Source: Planctomycetia bacterium (GTDB taxonomy: Bacteria; Planctomycetota; Planctomycetia; Gemmatales; Gemmataceae). From it: 36,132 bases of DNA. Location of the stretch: positions 1 to 36,132 of the forward strand of contig JAEUIF010000490.1 of assembly GCA_016795185.1 (NCBI GenBank), given 5' to 3'. Shown piece after piece: positions 1 through 8,067 of the stretch. The notes under the pieces were generated by a model. It was not told the DNA's origin, did no database searches, and saw only the letters and a program-made list of their open reading frames with translations. Numbering within the stretch: position 1 is the stretch's first letter; the number at the start of each line of letters is the position of its first letter. A program made the translations under genes and the position numbers.

Positions 1-427
1 CGACGCCGCGCGGCTGGCGCAGCGTGTAGTTCAGCGCCAGCTGGTCGGTGCGGTATGCCTCGGAATGGCAATGCACGATCGCCGTGGCGAAGAAGCGGAA
101 GTTGCTCGCCGCGCGCGGGATGTCCACCGTGCGCGCCAGCCGCAGCGGCTTGCCCGCATCCACGGCCTCGGCGTGGGCCAGTCGGTCCAGGTTTGCTTCG
201 ATCCGCGCGGCAATATCCAGCAGCAAGCGCGACCGCTCGGCCGCCGGGGTGCGCGACCACGGGGGAAACGCCGCGAGAGCCGCTTGCACGGCCGCCTCGA
301 CATCGCGGCCGTCGCTGTCGGGCAACTCGGCATGGACCTGGCCGGTAGCCGGTTCGATGTTAGGGAGATACCATCCGGCGAGTGGAGCGACGTGCTGACC
401 ACCGCTGAAGTTCGCGATGCGGACCAT
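1..427 (-). CDS. Aldehyde dehydrogenase, N-terminal part (runs off left edge)
   Basis: The minus strand is open from an ATG at 427 to the window edge (142 codons). The translation reads as the N-terminal region of the NAD(P)+-dependent aldehyde dehydrogenase superfamily. Recognisable stretches are NIEPATGQV near residue 23, the AAVQAALAAFPPWSRTPAAE segment, and DIPRAASNFRFFA near residue 110. The DIPR..NFRFFA stretch and overall spacing recall the 2-aminomuconate / 2-hydroxymuconate semialdehyde dehydrogenase branch (ALDH8A1, XylG-like), which would place it in aromatic or tryptophan catabolism. The catalytic Cys and Glu lie in the missing C-terminal part, so activity cannot be judged. It is divergent from the response regulator at 587. 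The superfamily is clear; the substrate is inferred. Confidence 0.85.
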   Translation of the reverse strand, partial: MVRIANFSGGQHVAPLAGWYLPNIEPATGQVHAELPDSDGRDVEAAVQAALAAFPPWSRTPAAERSRLLLDIAARIEANLDRLAHAEAVDAGKPLRLARTVDIPRAASNFRFFATAIVHCHSEAYRTDQLALNYTLRQPRGV

Positions 428-586
428 GCCGGCGATTATAGCACGCAGCAACTGCAATCGATGGCCCAAGTAATTGAACAGGACGGGCTTTGGCGCGTCG
501 AGTAGAATTCCATTTTCGATACCTTTGATGATTGTGCGGCCCGTTTGCTCGATTGGCTGTTGGTCGCTCTCCATTCGGAGTGGCCC

Positions 587-1993
587 TTGTCGACCATCCT
601 GATCATTGACGACGACATCGAATTGGGCCGGTTCTTGCAGCAGGGCTTGCAAGAGCAGGGCCATCGGGTGACGTATCTCGAACGAGCCGATGAAGCACCC
701 GCGTTGCTGGCCGGCGGCGGCTTCGAGGTCATCCTGGTAGACAACAAGATGCCGGGCATGAGCGGCATCGATTTCCTGGGCATCATCAAACAGCGCGGTC
801 TGAACCTACCCGTAATCTTGATGACCGGGCACGCAACCGTCGACACCGCCATTCGAGCGATGAACCTGGGAGCGTTCGACTACGTCATCAAGCCGTCGGA
901 TTACGATCAGCTGCAACTGGACTTGCAGCCCGTCCTCGACCTGGCGCTGACCTTGAGCCGGCCCGTACCCAAGGTGCGGCTCCACGGTGAGGAATTCAGC
1001 TACGATCCGGCGAAGCCGATCTTGCTGGGACAAAGCCAGCCGATGACCGAGGTTGGCAAGCGGATTGGGCAGTTCGCTCGTGGCAACGATCCGGTCCTGG
1101 TGCTGGGCGAAACGGGTACGGGCAAGGAACTGGTGGCCCGTGCCATCCACACCAACAGCCCACGCAAGGAACGGCCGTTCATGGCCCTGAACTGCACCGC
1201 GCTGAGCGAGCACCTCCTCGACGACGAGTTGTTCGGCCACGAACCGGGAGCGTTCACCGGCGCGGACAAGCTCCGCAAGGGGCGCTTCGAGTACGCGCAC
1301 GGCGGCACGCTGTTTCTGGACGAACTCGGCGATATGCCGCTGCCGTTGCAAGCCAAACTGTTGCGCGTCCTGGAAACCCAGGAAGTGTGCCGCATCGGCA
1401 GCAACGAGGTGATTCGCGTCGATGTGCGTATCGTCTCTGCGACCCATCGCGATCTGGAAGAGTTGGTGGCGCGGAACACATTCCGCCAGGACTTGATGTT
1501 CCGTTTGAACCGTTTGGTGATCCACTTGCCGCCCCTGCGCGAGCGCGCCGCCGACGTCGTACTTCTCGCGGAACGCTTCCTGGCCCGGTTCGCGCCCCGG
1601 GGCAGTTGCGTACCGACGCTGCACGACAGCGCGCGCGCCAAGCTGCTCGCGCACACCTGGCCGGGCAATGTACGAGAGCTGCAAACCGTCATCAGCCGGG
1701 CGCTTCAACTGTGCCGCGGCGCACAGATCATGCCGGCGGACCTCGACTTGCCCACCTGCCGCAGTGCTGCAACGACGGATGCCGACCCGCAGGCGCAGTT
1801 GCACGAACTCATCCGCTGGGCCTGGCAGTCCGGGCAACCCAGGCTCTCCCCGCTGCTGATGGAAATGCTCGAACGCGAATTGCTCCGCTTCGCACTGGCT
1901 GCCCTAGACGGCAATCAGACTCAGGTCGCCGAGCGACTGGGGCTCGCGCGCGGCACCGTCATCGACCGGCTGCGCAAGTACGGCCTGAAGTGA
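587..1993 (+). CDS. NtrC-family sigma-54-dependent response regulator
   Basis: A 469-residue cytoplasmic transcription activator with all three NtrC modules. The receiver (1-120) has acidic residues D8-D10, phospho-acceptor D52, T80 and K102. The AAA+ domain (about 145-385) has Walker A GETGTGKE at 174-181, an intact GAFTGA loop at 221-226 that contacts sigma-54, and Walker B LFLDE at 242-246. A Fis-type helix-turn-helix ends the protein (NQTQVAERLGLARGTVIDRL). The TTG start at 587 is chosen because GGAG lies six bases upstream and the receiver begins immediately; an earlier in-frame TTG at 545 would add 14 unlikely residues. No kinase gene is adjacent, so it is an orphan here. Its targets are unknown; the hydrogenase operon downstream is a possible but untested one. 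Confidence 0.93.
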   Translation: MSTILIIDDDIELGRFLQQGLQEQGHRVTYLERADEAPALLAGGGFEVILVDNKMPGMSGIDFLGIIKQRGLNLPVILMTGHATVDTAIRAMNLGAFDYVIKPSDYDQLQLDLQPVLDLALTLSRPVPKVRLHGEEFSYDPAKPILLGQSQPMTEVGKRIGQFARGNDPVLVLGETGTGKELVARAIHTNSPRKERPFMALNCTALSEHLLDDELFGHEPGAFTGADKLRKGRFEYAHGGTLFLDELGDMPLPLQAKLLRVLETQEVCRIGSNEVIRVDVRIVSATHRDLEELVARNTFRQDLMFRLNRLVIHLPPLRERAADVVLLAERFLARFAPRGSCVPTLHDSARAKLLAHTWPGNVRELQTVISRALQLCRGAQIMPADLDLPTCRSAATTDADPQAQLHELIRWAWQSGQPRLSPLLMEMLERELLRFALAALDGNQTQVAERLGLARGTVIDRLRKYGLK

Positions 1994-2921
1994 CGTGAAT
2001 GGTCGCGTGCCTTCTCGTTCAGCGCTCAGGCCCCGAGCGCTGGCGCTCATCTTCCGGGCGCTTTGGCGATCTCCCCGAACAGGTTCCTGGGAGCGCCGGC
2101 GCTGGCAGCGAGCAAACTCGCTACCAATCCACCGATCAATCAATGACTTGCGTGAATCCTGCATGGATGGCGCGCGACCGCGTGCTGTTGGCATCCCGGT
2201 TGCTATTGCTGAATACCGTCGATGAAATCGCCCGGCGGATTTGCTCCCGAAAAGCAATGTTGCTTTTCCGATCGCGCCGGGCGAGCATCTCCCTTCGAGG
2301 TTCAGTGTCATGTTGCACTTCGTCACTGCGTTCGCGACCCAATCCCAGAACTGCACTTCCTCGAGCGCCGTCCAGACCAGCGAACCAACGCGCCCGTGCT
2401 CGCATCACGAACCGGCCGCCTCGAAGTACCGCCCATTCCTGAGCGCACTGCTGGTCGCGCTGTCGAGTTGGTCCGCTTGAGTTGTTTCCAGAAAAGCCAG
2501 GATCAATCACGACGCCCGGTTGAGCCGCGCCGGCGCGGCACCGTCCGTTCCGTTCTTCCGCGCTCAACGATTACTCGACCGATGCAGAAGCCGCCGGAAC
2601 TCGGGCACCGCCCGCGCTCCAGACGGAGACGCTGCGCACCGCGCATGACACAGGATTAGGGGAACTCGCAGGGACGGCATCGTCAGTTTCGGAATGCAGT
2701 GTCCGGAGGCGCGCCCTGCCGAGCGATGCCGCAGGTGCCAGTAGTGCCGTGCGGCCTATTTCGGCGCGAGCGCCGCAGCGCGGCTCCACGGCGTGGCGTC
2801 ACCTCGCTGCCGCGGCGTCACCTTGCACCCTTTACCCCGGTGAACTTTCATGATCGACGTCACCCCGCACCAGTCCGCCGACGCGGACCGAATCGGCTGT
2901 AGGCTGGACCGAGAGATACCC
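1994..2921. other. 928-bp gap with no convincing gene
   Basis: Several open frames of 70-150 codons cross this stretch on both strands. None gives a recognisable domain or a good start with a ribosome site, and their compositions are Arg/Ser/Pro-rich as in shadow frames. It contains small perfect dyads: GAGCGC/GCGCTC around 2035-2048, AGCGAG/CTCGCT at 2107-2122, and a 9-bp palindrome at 2249-2268. It may be decayed sequence or a regulatory or non-coding RNA region. Confidence 0.5.
2249..2268. repeat. Perfect 9-bp inverted repeat
   Basis: GAAAAGCAA (2249-2257) is followed by a 2-base centre and TTGCTTTTC (2260-2268). The dyad could be a protein-binding operator or a short hairpin. It stands alone in the long gap, and no gene is positioned to show its function. 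Confidence 0.45.
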
Positions 2922-3371
2922 ATGACCAATGCATTGCATGGCGAACCCATTGAGATTCTGCTGGTGGAGGACAGTCCCGATGACATTGTCCTTACGACCG
3001 AGGCCCTGAAGGACGGCAAGATCCGGAACCGCATTAGCGTGGTCGAGGACGGCGAGGAAGCGATGGCGTTTCTGCGCCGGCAGGGCAAGAACGCCGCCGC
3101 GCCGCGGCCCGATCTCATCTTGCTCGACCTGAACCTGCCGCGCAAAAGCGGCCTGGAAGTGCTCGCCGAGGTCAAGCAGGACCCGAACCTGCGCCGCATC
3201 CCCGTGGTCATCATGACTAGCTCCAAGGACGAGCGCGACGTCCTCAAGGCCTACAACTGCCACGCCAACTGTTACGTCACCAAACCGGTGGACCTGGACC
3301 AGTTCATCGGCGTCGTTAAGTCCATTGAGAATTTCTGGCTGACGGTAGTCAAACTGCCGCCCGCCGCGTGA
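2922..3371 (+). CDS. Single-domain response regulator, Rcp1/CheY-like
   Basis: A 149-residue stand-alone receiver with no output domain. It carries the acidic pair E16/D17, the phospho-acceptor D69 in [11 protein letters not shown], a Thr-Ser switch in [11 protein letters not shown] and the conserved Lys in [10 protein letters not shown]. The extended [13 protein letters not shown] start and the [10 protein letters not shown] segment are typical of Rcp1-type receivers, the phosphate acceptors of cyanobacterial phytochrome kinases. The ATG at 2922 is preferred over an in-frame ATG at 2850 because GAGAGA lies just upstream and family members start about here. It is 22 bases ahead of the first PQQ-propeller gene and may share its transcript. 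A histidine kinase of the matching subtype lies at 12137. Confidence 0.92.
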   Translation: MTNALHGEPIEILLVEDSPDDIVLTTEALKDGKIRNRISVVEDGEEAMAFLRRQGKNAAAPRPDLILLDLNLPRKSGLEVLAEVKQDPNLRRIPVVIMTSSKDERDVLKAYNCHANCYVTKPVDLDQFIGVVKSIENFWLTVVKLPPAA

Positions 3372-3393
3372 CCGCTTGCCCAGGGAGATCATC

Positions 3394-4923
3394 ATGAAGC
3401 CTATCGCCTTCGCCCTGTTGTCCGCCTTGCTGTGGAGTGCTTTGCCGTGGGGCCGCGCCGAGGACTGGCCGATGTGGGGCCGGAACTCGACGCGCAACAT
3501 GGTGAGCCCCGAAAAGAACCCACCCACCGATTGGCAGGTCGAGGTGAAAAACAAACAAGGTGAGGTCGTCAAGGCGGGACGCAACATCAAGTGGGCCGTA
3601 CCAGTCGGCCGGCGCAGCCAGGGCAGCCCGGTGGTGGCCCACGGCATGGTCTGGGTCGGCACGAACGCCTCCAAGATGGAAGGCGAGCAACGCCAGGATT
3701 TCAGCGTCCTCAAGTGCTTCCGCGAGAGCGACGGCAAGCTGCTCTACGAATACTGGTCGCCCCGGCTGAGCGGCCGGGGGTTCCATCAGCACCACGACTG
3801 GCCCGGCTCCAGCATGGCCAGTTCACCCCTGATCGAGGGCGACCGCCTCTGGCTGCGCACCAACCGCGCCGACGTCGTCGGCTTCGACATTGGTCCGCTG
3901 CGCCGTGGGGTCGGCGATCCCAAAGTGGTCTGGAAGACCGACATGATCCAGGACTTCGGCGTCGTCCCCCACCATCCGGCGATGGCCATGGGCGTGACGC
4001 CCTCGCTAGGGCCTACCTACAAGAACCTGCTCCATGTCATCACCGGCAACGGCATCGACCAGGATTACGAAAAGGTCGCTGCTCCGAATGCTCCCAGCGT
4101 CATCTGCCTGGACAAGGATACCGGCAAGGCGGTCTGGAAGGATGCCTCGCCCGGCAAGAACATCATGCTGAGCCAGCTGTCCAGTCCACTGCTGGCCGAG
4201 GTCCACGGCAAGACCCAGGTGATCGTCGGCCTGGGCGACGGCTGGCTGCGTGCGTTCGAGCCGACCACGGGTAAGCTCATCTGGAAGTGCGACCTGAACC
4301 CCAAAAACACCAAGTGGGAAACCGCCGGCCGGGGGACGAAGAACTACTGCGTGGGCACGCCGGTCTTCCACGACAATCGGATTTACATCGGCACCGGCCA
4401 GGATGCCGAGCACTACGAAGGCTTGGCCTGGTTTTACTGCATCAATCCGACCAAGGAAGGCGACATCAGCCTGGAACTGGTGGACGAGCAGGGCCAGGTC
4501 TGCCTCAATCCCAATTCGGGCATCGTCTGGCGCTTCGGCGGGCCGACCACGCCGAAGGATCAGCAGAAGACCCAACGGGATTACTATTTCGGCCGAACCG
4601 TCGGCACCTGCGCCATCGCCGGCGATCTGGTCTACATCTCTGAAATTAGCGGCTATGTCCACTGCCTGGACGCCCGGTGCGGCAAGCGCTACTGGCTATA
4701 CGATTTCAAATCGGATGCTTACGGCTCGCCGCTGTGGGTGGATGGCACCGTGTACGTTCCCACCGGCGACGGCGACATGCTGCTCTTCGAGCACGGCAGA
4801 GCGAAAAAAGAACCCCGGCGGATCGAGATGAGCCATGCGCTGTACAGCACTCCGGTCTTTGCCAACGGCGTCCTCTACGTCCTGTCGGAATCCACACTGT
4901 ATGCCATTCAAGAAAAGAAATAG
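3394..4923 (+). CDS. Exported PQQ-like beta-propeller protein
   Basis: A 509-residue protein with a signal peptide (MKPIAF, a hydrophobic core, then GRA before EDWPMWGRN). The body is a run of PQQ/BamB-like blades with recurring patterns such as CLDKDTGKAVWKD, AFEPTTGKLIWKC and CLDARCGKRYWLYDF. Planctomycetes carry many such DWPMWGR / DWPQWRGP proteins; they are probably periplasmic, and most have no proven activity or bound PQQ. The ATG at 3394 is chosen over an upstream in-frame TTG at 3376 because a purine-rich GGGAGA precedes it and it begins the signal peptide. The next propeller gene starts 44 bases after its stop, so the two probably form an operon. Confidence 0.9.
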   Translation: MKPIAFALLSALLWSALPWGRAEDWPMWGRNSTRNMVSPEKNPPTDWQVEVKNKQGEVVKAGRNIKWAVPVGRRSQGSPVVAHGMVWVGTNASKMEGEQRQDFSVLKCFRESDGKLLYEYWSPRLSGRGFHQHHDWPGSSMASSPLIEGDRLWLRTNRADVVGFDIGPLRRGVGDPKVVWKTDMIQDFGVVPHHPAMAMGVTPSLGPTYKNLLHVITGNGIDQDYEKVAAPNAPSVICLDKDTGKAVWKDASPGKNIMLSQLSSPLLAEVHGKTQVIVGLGDGWLRAFEPTTGKLIWKCDLNPKNTKWETAGRGTKNYCVGTPVFHDNRIYIGTGQDAEHYEGLAWFYCINPTKEGDISLELVDEQGQVCLNPNSGIVWRFGGPTTPKDQQKTQRDYYFGRTVGTCAIAGDLVYISEISGYVHCLDARCGKRYWLYDFKSDAYGSPLWVDGTVYVPTGDGDMLLFEHGRAKKEPRRIEMSHALYSTPVFANGVLYVLSESTLYAIQEKK

Positions 4924-4967
4924 GAACGGCGCTGCACGTCACCCAAGGTTCAACGAGGAACTCGTCC

Positions 4968-6746
4968 ATGACCCCGTCGAAACTGCGCTGGTTGGGCATC
5001 GTTGTCTTGTTCCTGGGAATGCTGTCGGTGGCGGCCCACTCGCCCAGGGCCGCCGCCGGCGACTGGCCGCAGTGGCGCGGGCCGGACCGCAGCAACGTCT
5101 CGCCGGAAACCGGCCTGCTCAAGGAATGGCCCAAGGATGGCCCGCCCTTACTCTGGAAAGCCAGCGGGCTGGGCGAAAGCGTGGGCGGTATCGCGGTGGC
5201 CGGCGGGAAAATCTACTCGCTGGGCTACAAGGACAAGGAAGAGTTCCTCGTCGTTCGTGACGTGAAGGACGGCAAGGAACTCTGGCGCGCGAAGATCGGC
5301 CCGGCGGTACCCGAAGCGGGCATCATGCGCTGGCTCAGTCAGCGCACGCCCACCGTGGACGGTGACCGCGTCTATGCCTTCCGCGCTTACGGCGAAGTTG
5401 TTTGCCTGGAGACGGCGGCCGGCAAGGAACTGTGGCGCAAGGACTATCAGAAAGAATTCGCCGGCAAGCGCGGCAACTGGGGCTTCTGCGATTTCCCGAT
5501 GATCGACGGCGACAAGCTGATCTGCACGCCCGGCGGCGATGCGGCCACCCTGGTCGCTCTGAACAAGAAGACGGGCGAGTTAATCTGGAAGTGCCCCATC
5601 GCCGAGAATCGAACGACGACCAATTCCTCCATCGTGATTACCGAAGCCGGCGGCGTCCGCCAGTACGTCCAGCAGCTTTCGGGCGGCGTCGTGGGCGTGG
5701 CCGCGGCCGACGGCAAATTGCTCTGGCGCTACGACAAGGTCGGCAGCAGCAGCGGCAACGTTTACACCGCCCTGGTCAAGGGCGACCTAGTCTTCTCCAT
5801 GTGCGGCTGGGGCAGCAGCAGCGCGCTGCTCCAGATCGTCTCCGAGGACCAGGAGGTCAAAATCAAGGAACTGGCTGCCCTGCGGCTGTCCTTGCCGAGT
5901 TGGATCGGCAGCGCGGTGCTTGTCGGCGATCACATCTACGTTTGCGCCACCAGCGGCCCAGCTTGCATCGAACTCAAGACCGGCAAGGTTCTCTGGGACA
6001 GGGCCCGCCCCGGAATCTCGGGCCAGCTGACGATGACTTACGCCGATGGCCACATGGTCTTGCGCGCTCAAGATGGCAAGGTGGTGCTGGCGGAGGCCAA
6101 CCCCCAGGGATTCAGGGTCAAGGGCGAGTTCTCCCCCCCGCGCCTCGTCAAGGAGCCCGCCTGGACATTTCCGGTGATCGTCGGCGGCCGACTGTACCTG
6201 CGCGACCAGGACGAGTTGTTCTGCTACGACATCCAGGAAAAGAAAGAGGGCCGGCGCCGTGCCCCCGACGCGATCTTCGTGCCCACCCCGCAAGACGTGG
6301 TCGAGAAGATGCTGGATCTCGCCAAGGTAGCCAAGGACGACGTGGTCTACGACCTGGGCTGCGGCGACGGCCGCATCGTCGTCACGGCCGCCAAGAAATA
6401 CGGCTGCAAGGCGGTCGGCGTCGACCTCGATCCCGATTGCGTGCAGGAAGCGCGTGACAACGTCAAGAAGGCGGGCGTCGAAGCACTGGTACGCATCGAG
6501 CAGCAGGACATTTTTCGAGTCGATCTGAGCAAGGCCGACGTGGTGGCCCTCTACCTGCTGCCAGCACTGAATCTGAAGCTGGTGCCGCAACTGGAAAAGA
6601 TGAAGCCCGGCGCGCGCATAGTCTCCCACGCCTTCGACATGAAAGGCTATGTGCCAGACCGAGTAATTCGCGTCACTTCAAAGGAAGATGAACTGGAACG
6701 GCCCCTCTTTCTGTGGACCACTCCACTGAAAAAGGCCAAGGAGTGA
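4968..6746 (+). CDS. Exported PQQ-like beta-propeller fused to SAM-dependent methyltransferase
   Basis: A 592-residue protein with a signal peptide (MTPSKLRW, hydrophobic stretch, AAAGDWPQWRGPDRSNVSPE). Residues about 30-425 form a PQQ-like beta-propeller with blades such as CLETAAGKELWRKDY and ALNKKTGELIWKC. After a KKEGRRRAPD linker, the last 165 or so residues are a class I Rossmann methyltransferase. It has the SAM motif VVYDLGCGDGRIVV, the acidic GVDLDPDC after beta-2, and LYLLPALNLKLVPQLEKMKPG. The frame is open throughout, so the fusion is real in this sequence. A SAM enzyme on an exported chain is odd, because SAM is cytoplasmic. The long upstream frame extension is ignored: the ATG at 4968 follows CGAGGA and starts the signal peptide. 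Confidence 0.9.
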   Translation: MTPSKLRWLGIVVLFLGMLSVAAHSPRAAAGDWPQWRGPDRSNVSPETGLLKEWPKDGPPLLWKASGLGESVGGIAVAGGKIYSLGYKDKEEFLVVRDVKDGKELWRAKIGPAVPEAGIMRWLSQRTPTVDGDRVYAFRAYGEVVCLETAAGKELWRKDYQKEFAGKRGNWGFCDFPMIDGDKLICTPGGDAATLVALNKKTGELIWKCPIAENRTTTNSSIVITEAGGVRQYVQQLSGGVVGVAAADGKLLWRYDKVGSSSGNVYTALVKGDLVFSMCGWGSSSALLQIVSEDQEVKIKELAALRLSLPSWIGSAVLVGDHIYVCATSGPACIELKTGKVLWDRARPGISGQLTMTYADGHMVLRAQDGKVVLAEANPQGFRVKGEFSPPRLVKEPAWTFPVIVGGRLYLRDQDELFCYDIQEKKEGRRRAPDAIFVPTPQDVVEKMLDLAKVAKDDVVYDLGCGDGRIVVTAAKKYGCKAVGVDLDPDCVQEARDNVKKAGVEALVRIEQQDIFRVDLSKADVVALYLLPALNLKLVPQLEKMKPGARIVSHAFDMKGYVPDRVIRVTSKEDELERPLFLWTTPLKKAKE

Positions 6747-7032
6747 CGCCGATTTCCAGCGGTTAGTTGCAAAGCGGCTGTGGACACGGTATCGTCTGGT
6801 GGTTTGTCGCAATTTAGGGTCCGCCCCTCATGACCCAATGCCAAGTCGCTATCGTCGATGCCGTGTCGATTGCCTTTGCTGTCGTGCTACTGGCGAGGCA
6901 TCGCTTGCTTCACCTCCGCGGCAGTCTTTTCCCCGCATCCAGTCCGCGCGATGATTCGCGGTCGTTAAGAGTTGCCCGAAGCGGAATGCAGGACGAAGAC
7001 TCTCTGAAAACCGACCATCGGGGGGAATCATC
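6747..7032. promoter_or_regulatory. Probable promoter region of the hydrogenase operon
   Basis: A 286-bp gap between the propeller/methyltransferase gene and the hydrogenase small subunit. The following seven genes are almost fused, so this is the natural place for their promoter. I see no clean -24/-12 sigma-54 element; two near matches have the wrong GG-to-GC spacing. A strong GGGGGGA Shine-Dalgarno precedes the ATG at 7033. Confidence 0.4.
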
Positions 7033-8058
7033 ATGGACTTAGCCCCGGTTCCCCACGGCCGCCGCACCCAGCGGGCGCCGGCGCTGCCGGTCATCGACAT
7101 TCTCTGGCTGACCGCCGGCCTGAGTTGCGACGGCGATAGCATTGCCATGACGGCGGCCACGCAACCCAGCATCGAAGACCTCCTGCTCGGCATGATTCCC
7201 GGCCTGCCCGAGGTCCGCCTGCATCATCCAGTGCTGGCGTACAAAACTGGCAAGGATTTTCTGCAGGTATTCGAGCAAGCGGCCGAGGGCCGACTCGAAC
7301 CGTTCATCCTCGTGGTCGAAGGCTCGGTGCCGAACGAAAAGAACAAACTCGACGGCTGCTGGGCCGGTTTCGGCACGGACCGTACGACCGGTCAGCCCAT
7401 TCCGACGTGCGACTGGATCGACCGATTGGCGCCGCACGCCTGGGCAGTGGTGGCGGCGGGGACTTGCGCGGCCTACGGCGGCATTCATGCGATGGTCGGC
7501 AACCCGACGGGCTGCATGGGCTTGCCGGACTATCTCGGCTGGAAATGGCAATCGAAAGCGGGCATTCCCATTGTCTGTGTGCCGGGCTGTCCGGTGCAAC
7601 CCGACAACTTTATGGAGACGTTGCTCTACCTGCTGCGGCACGCGGCCGGCACTGCTCCCGCCATTCCGCTCGATGCGCAGCTGCGGCCGGCCTGGCTGTT
7701 CGCCCAAACCGTCCACGAAGGCTGCGACCGGGCAGGCTACTACGAGCAGGCCGATTTCGCATCCGAGTACGGCGCCCGGCAGTGCATCGTCAAGCTCGGC
7801 TGCTGGGGCCCTGTCGTGCAATGCAACGTCGGCAAGCGCGGCTGGATGACGGGCATCGGCGGCTGCGCGAACGTTGGCGGTGTGTGCATTGGCTGCACCA
7901 TGCCCGGCTTTCCCGACAAGTTCATGCCGTTCTTGAACGAACCGCCCGGTGCCAAGCTCTCGACGACGGCCGTGGTCACTTACGGCCGAACGGTTCGCGC
8001 GCTGCGTGGCTTTACCCGGGCGTCGCTCAACAAGGAACCCGATTGGCGCACCCAGTGA
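7033..8058 (+). CDS. hhyS: [NiFe]-hydrogenase small subunit, group 1h (actinobacterial type)
   Basis: A 341-residue electron-transfer subunit that carries three FeS clusters from the NiFe site outwards. The N-terminal motif is LSCDGDS (C32, D35) where ordinary uptake enzymes have CxxC; with C145 (GTCAAYGG) and C186 (GCPVQP) this matches the 3Cys-1Asp proximal cluster reported for actinobacterial-type hydrogenases. Distal ligands are H228, C231, C251 and C257. C264, C278, C285 and C288 lie in the medial-cluster region. There is no Tat signal, consistent with a cytoplasm-facing group 1h enzyme and unlike membrane-bound uptake hydrogenases. Sequence stretches such as QTVHEGCDRAGYYEQ and CIGCTMPGFPDKFMPF are characteristic of the group. 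It is first in the operon; the large-subunit gene follows after 9 bases. Confidence 0.95.
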   Translation: MDLAPVPHGRRTQRAPALPVIDILWLTAGLSCDGDSIAMTAATQPSIEDLLLGMIPGLPEVRLHHPVLAYKTGKDFLQVFEQAAEGRLEPFILVVEGSVPNEKNKLDGCWAGFGTDRTTGQPIPTCDWIDRLAPHAWAVVAAGTCAAYGGIHAMVGNPTGCMGLPDYLGWKWQSKAGIPIVCVPGCPVQPDNFMETLLYLLRHAAGTAPAIPLDAQLRPAWLFAQTVHEGCDRAGYYEQADFASEYGARQCIVKLGCWGPVVQCNVGKRGWMTGIGGCANVGGVCIGCTMPGFPDKFMPFLNEPPGAKLSTTAVVTYGRTVRALRGFTRASLNKEPDWRTQ

Positions 8059-8067
8059 AAGGCCGTC

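Noticed and set aside
65-505. 146-codon plus-strand open frame at the left edge
   Set aside because: It is antisense to the aldehyde dehydrogenase fragment, whose minus-strand frame gives a clear family match.
806-1837. 343-codon minus-strand frame across the NtrC gene
   Set aside because: Shadow of the response regulator; the sequence has no domain and mirrors the coding frame.
2222-2659. 145-codon plus-strand frame in the long gap
   Set aside because: No ribosome site, Arg/Pro/Ser-rich composition and no recognisable motif.
6747-7032. Possible sigma-54 promoter before the hydrogenase genes
   Set aside because: The best matches (TGGCGAGGCATCGC and TGGTGGTTTGTCGC) have 11 rather than 12 bases from GG to GC and poor surrounding consensus.
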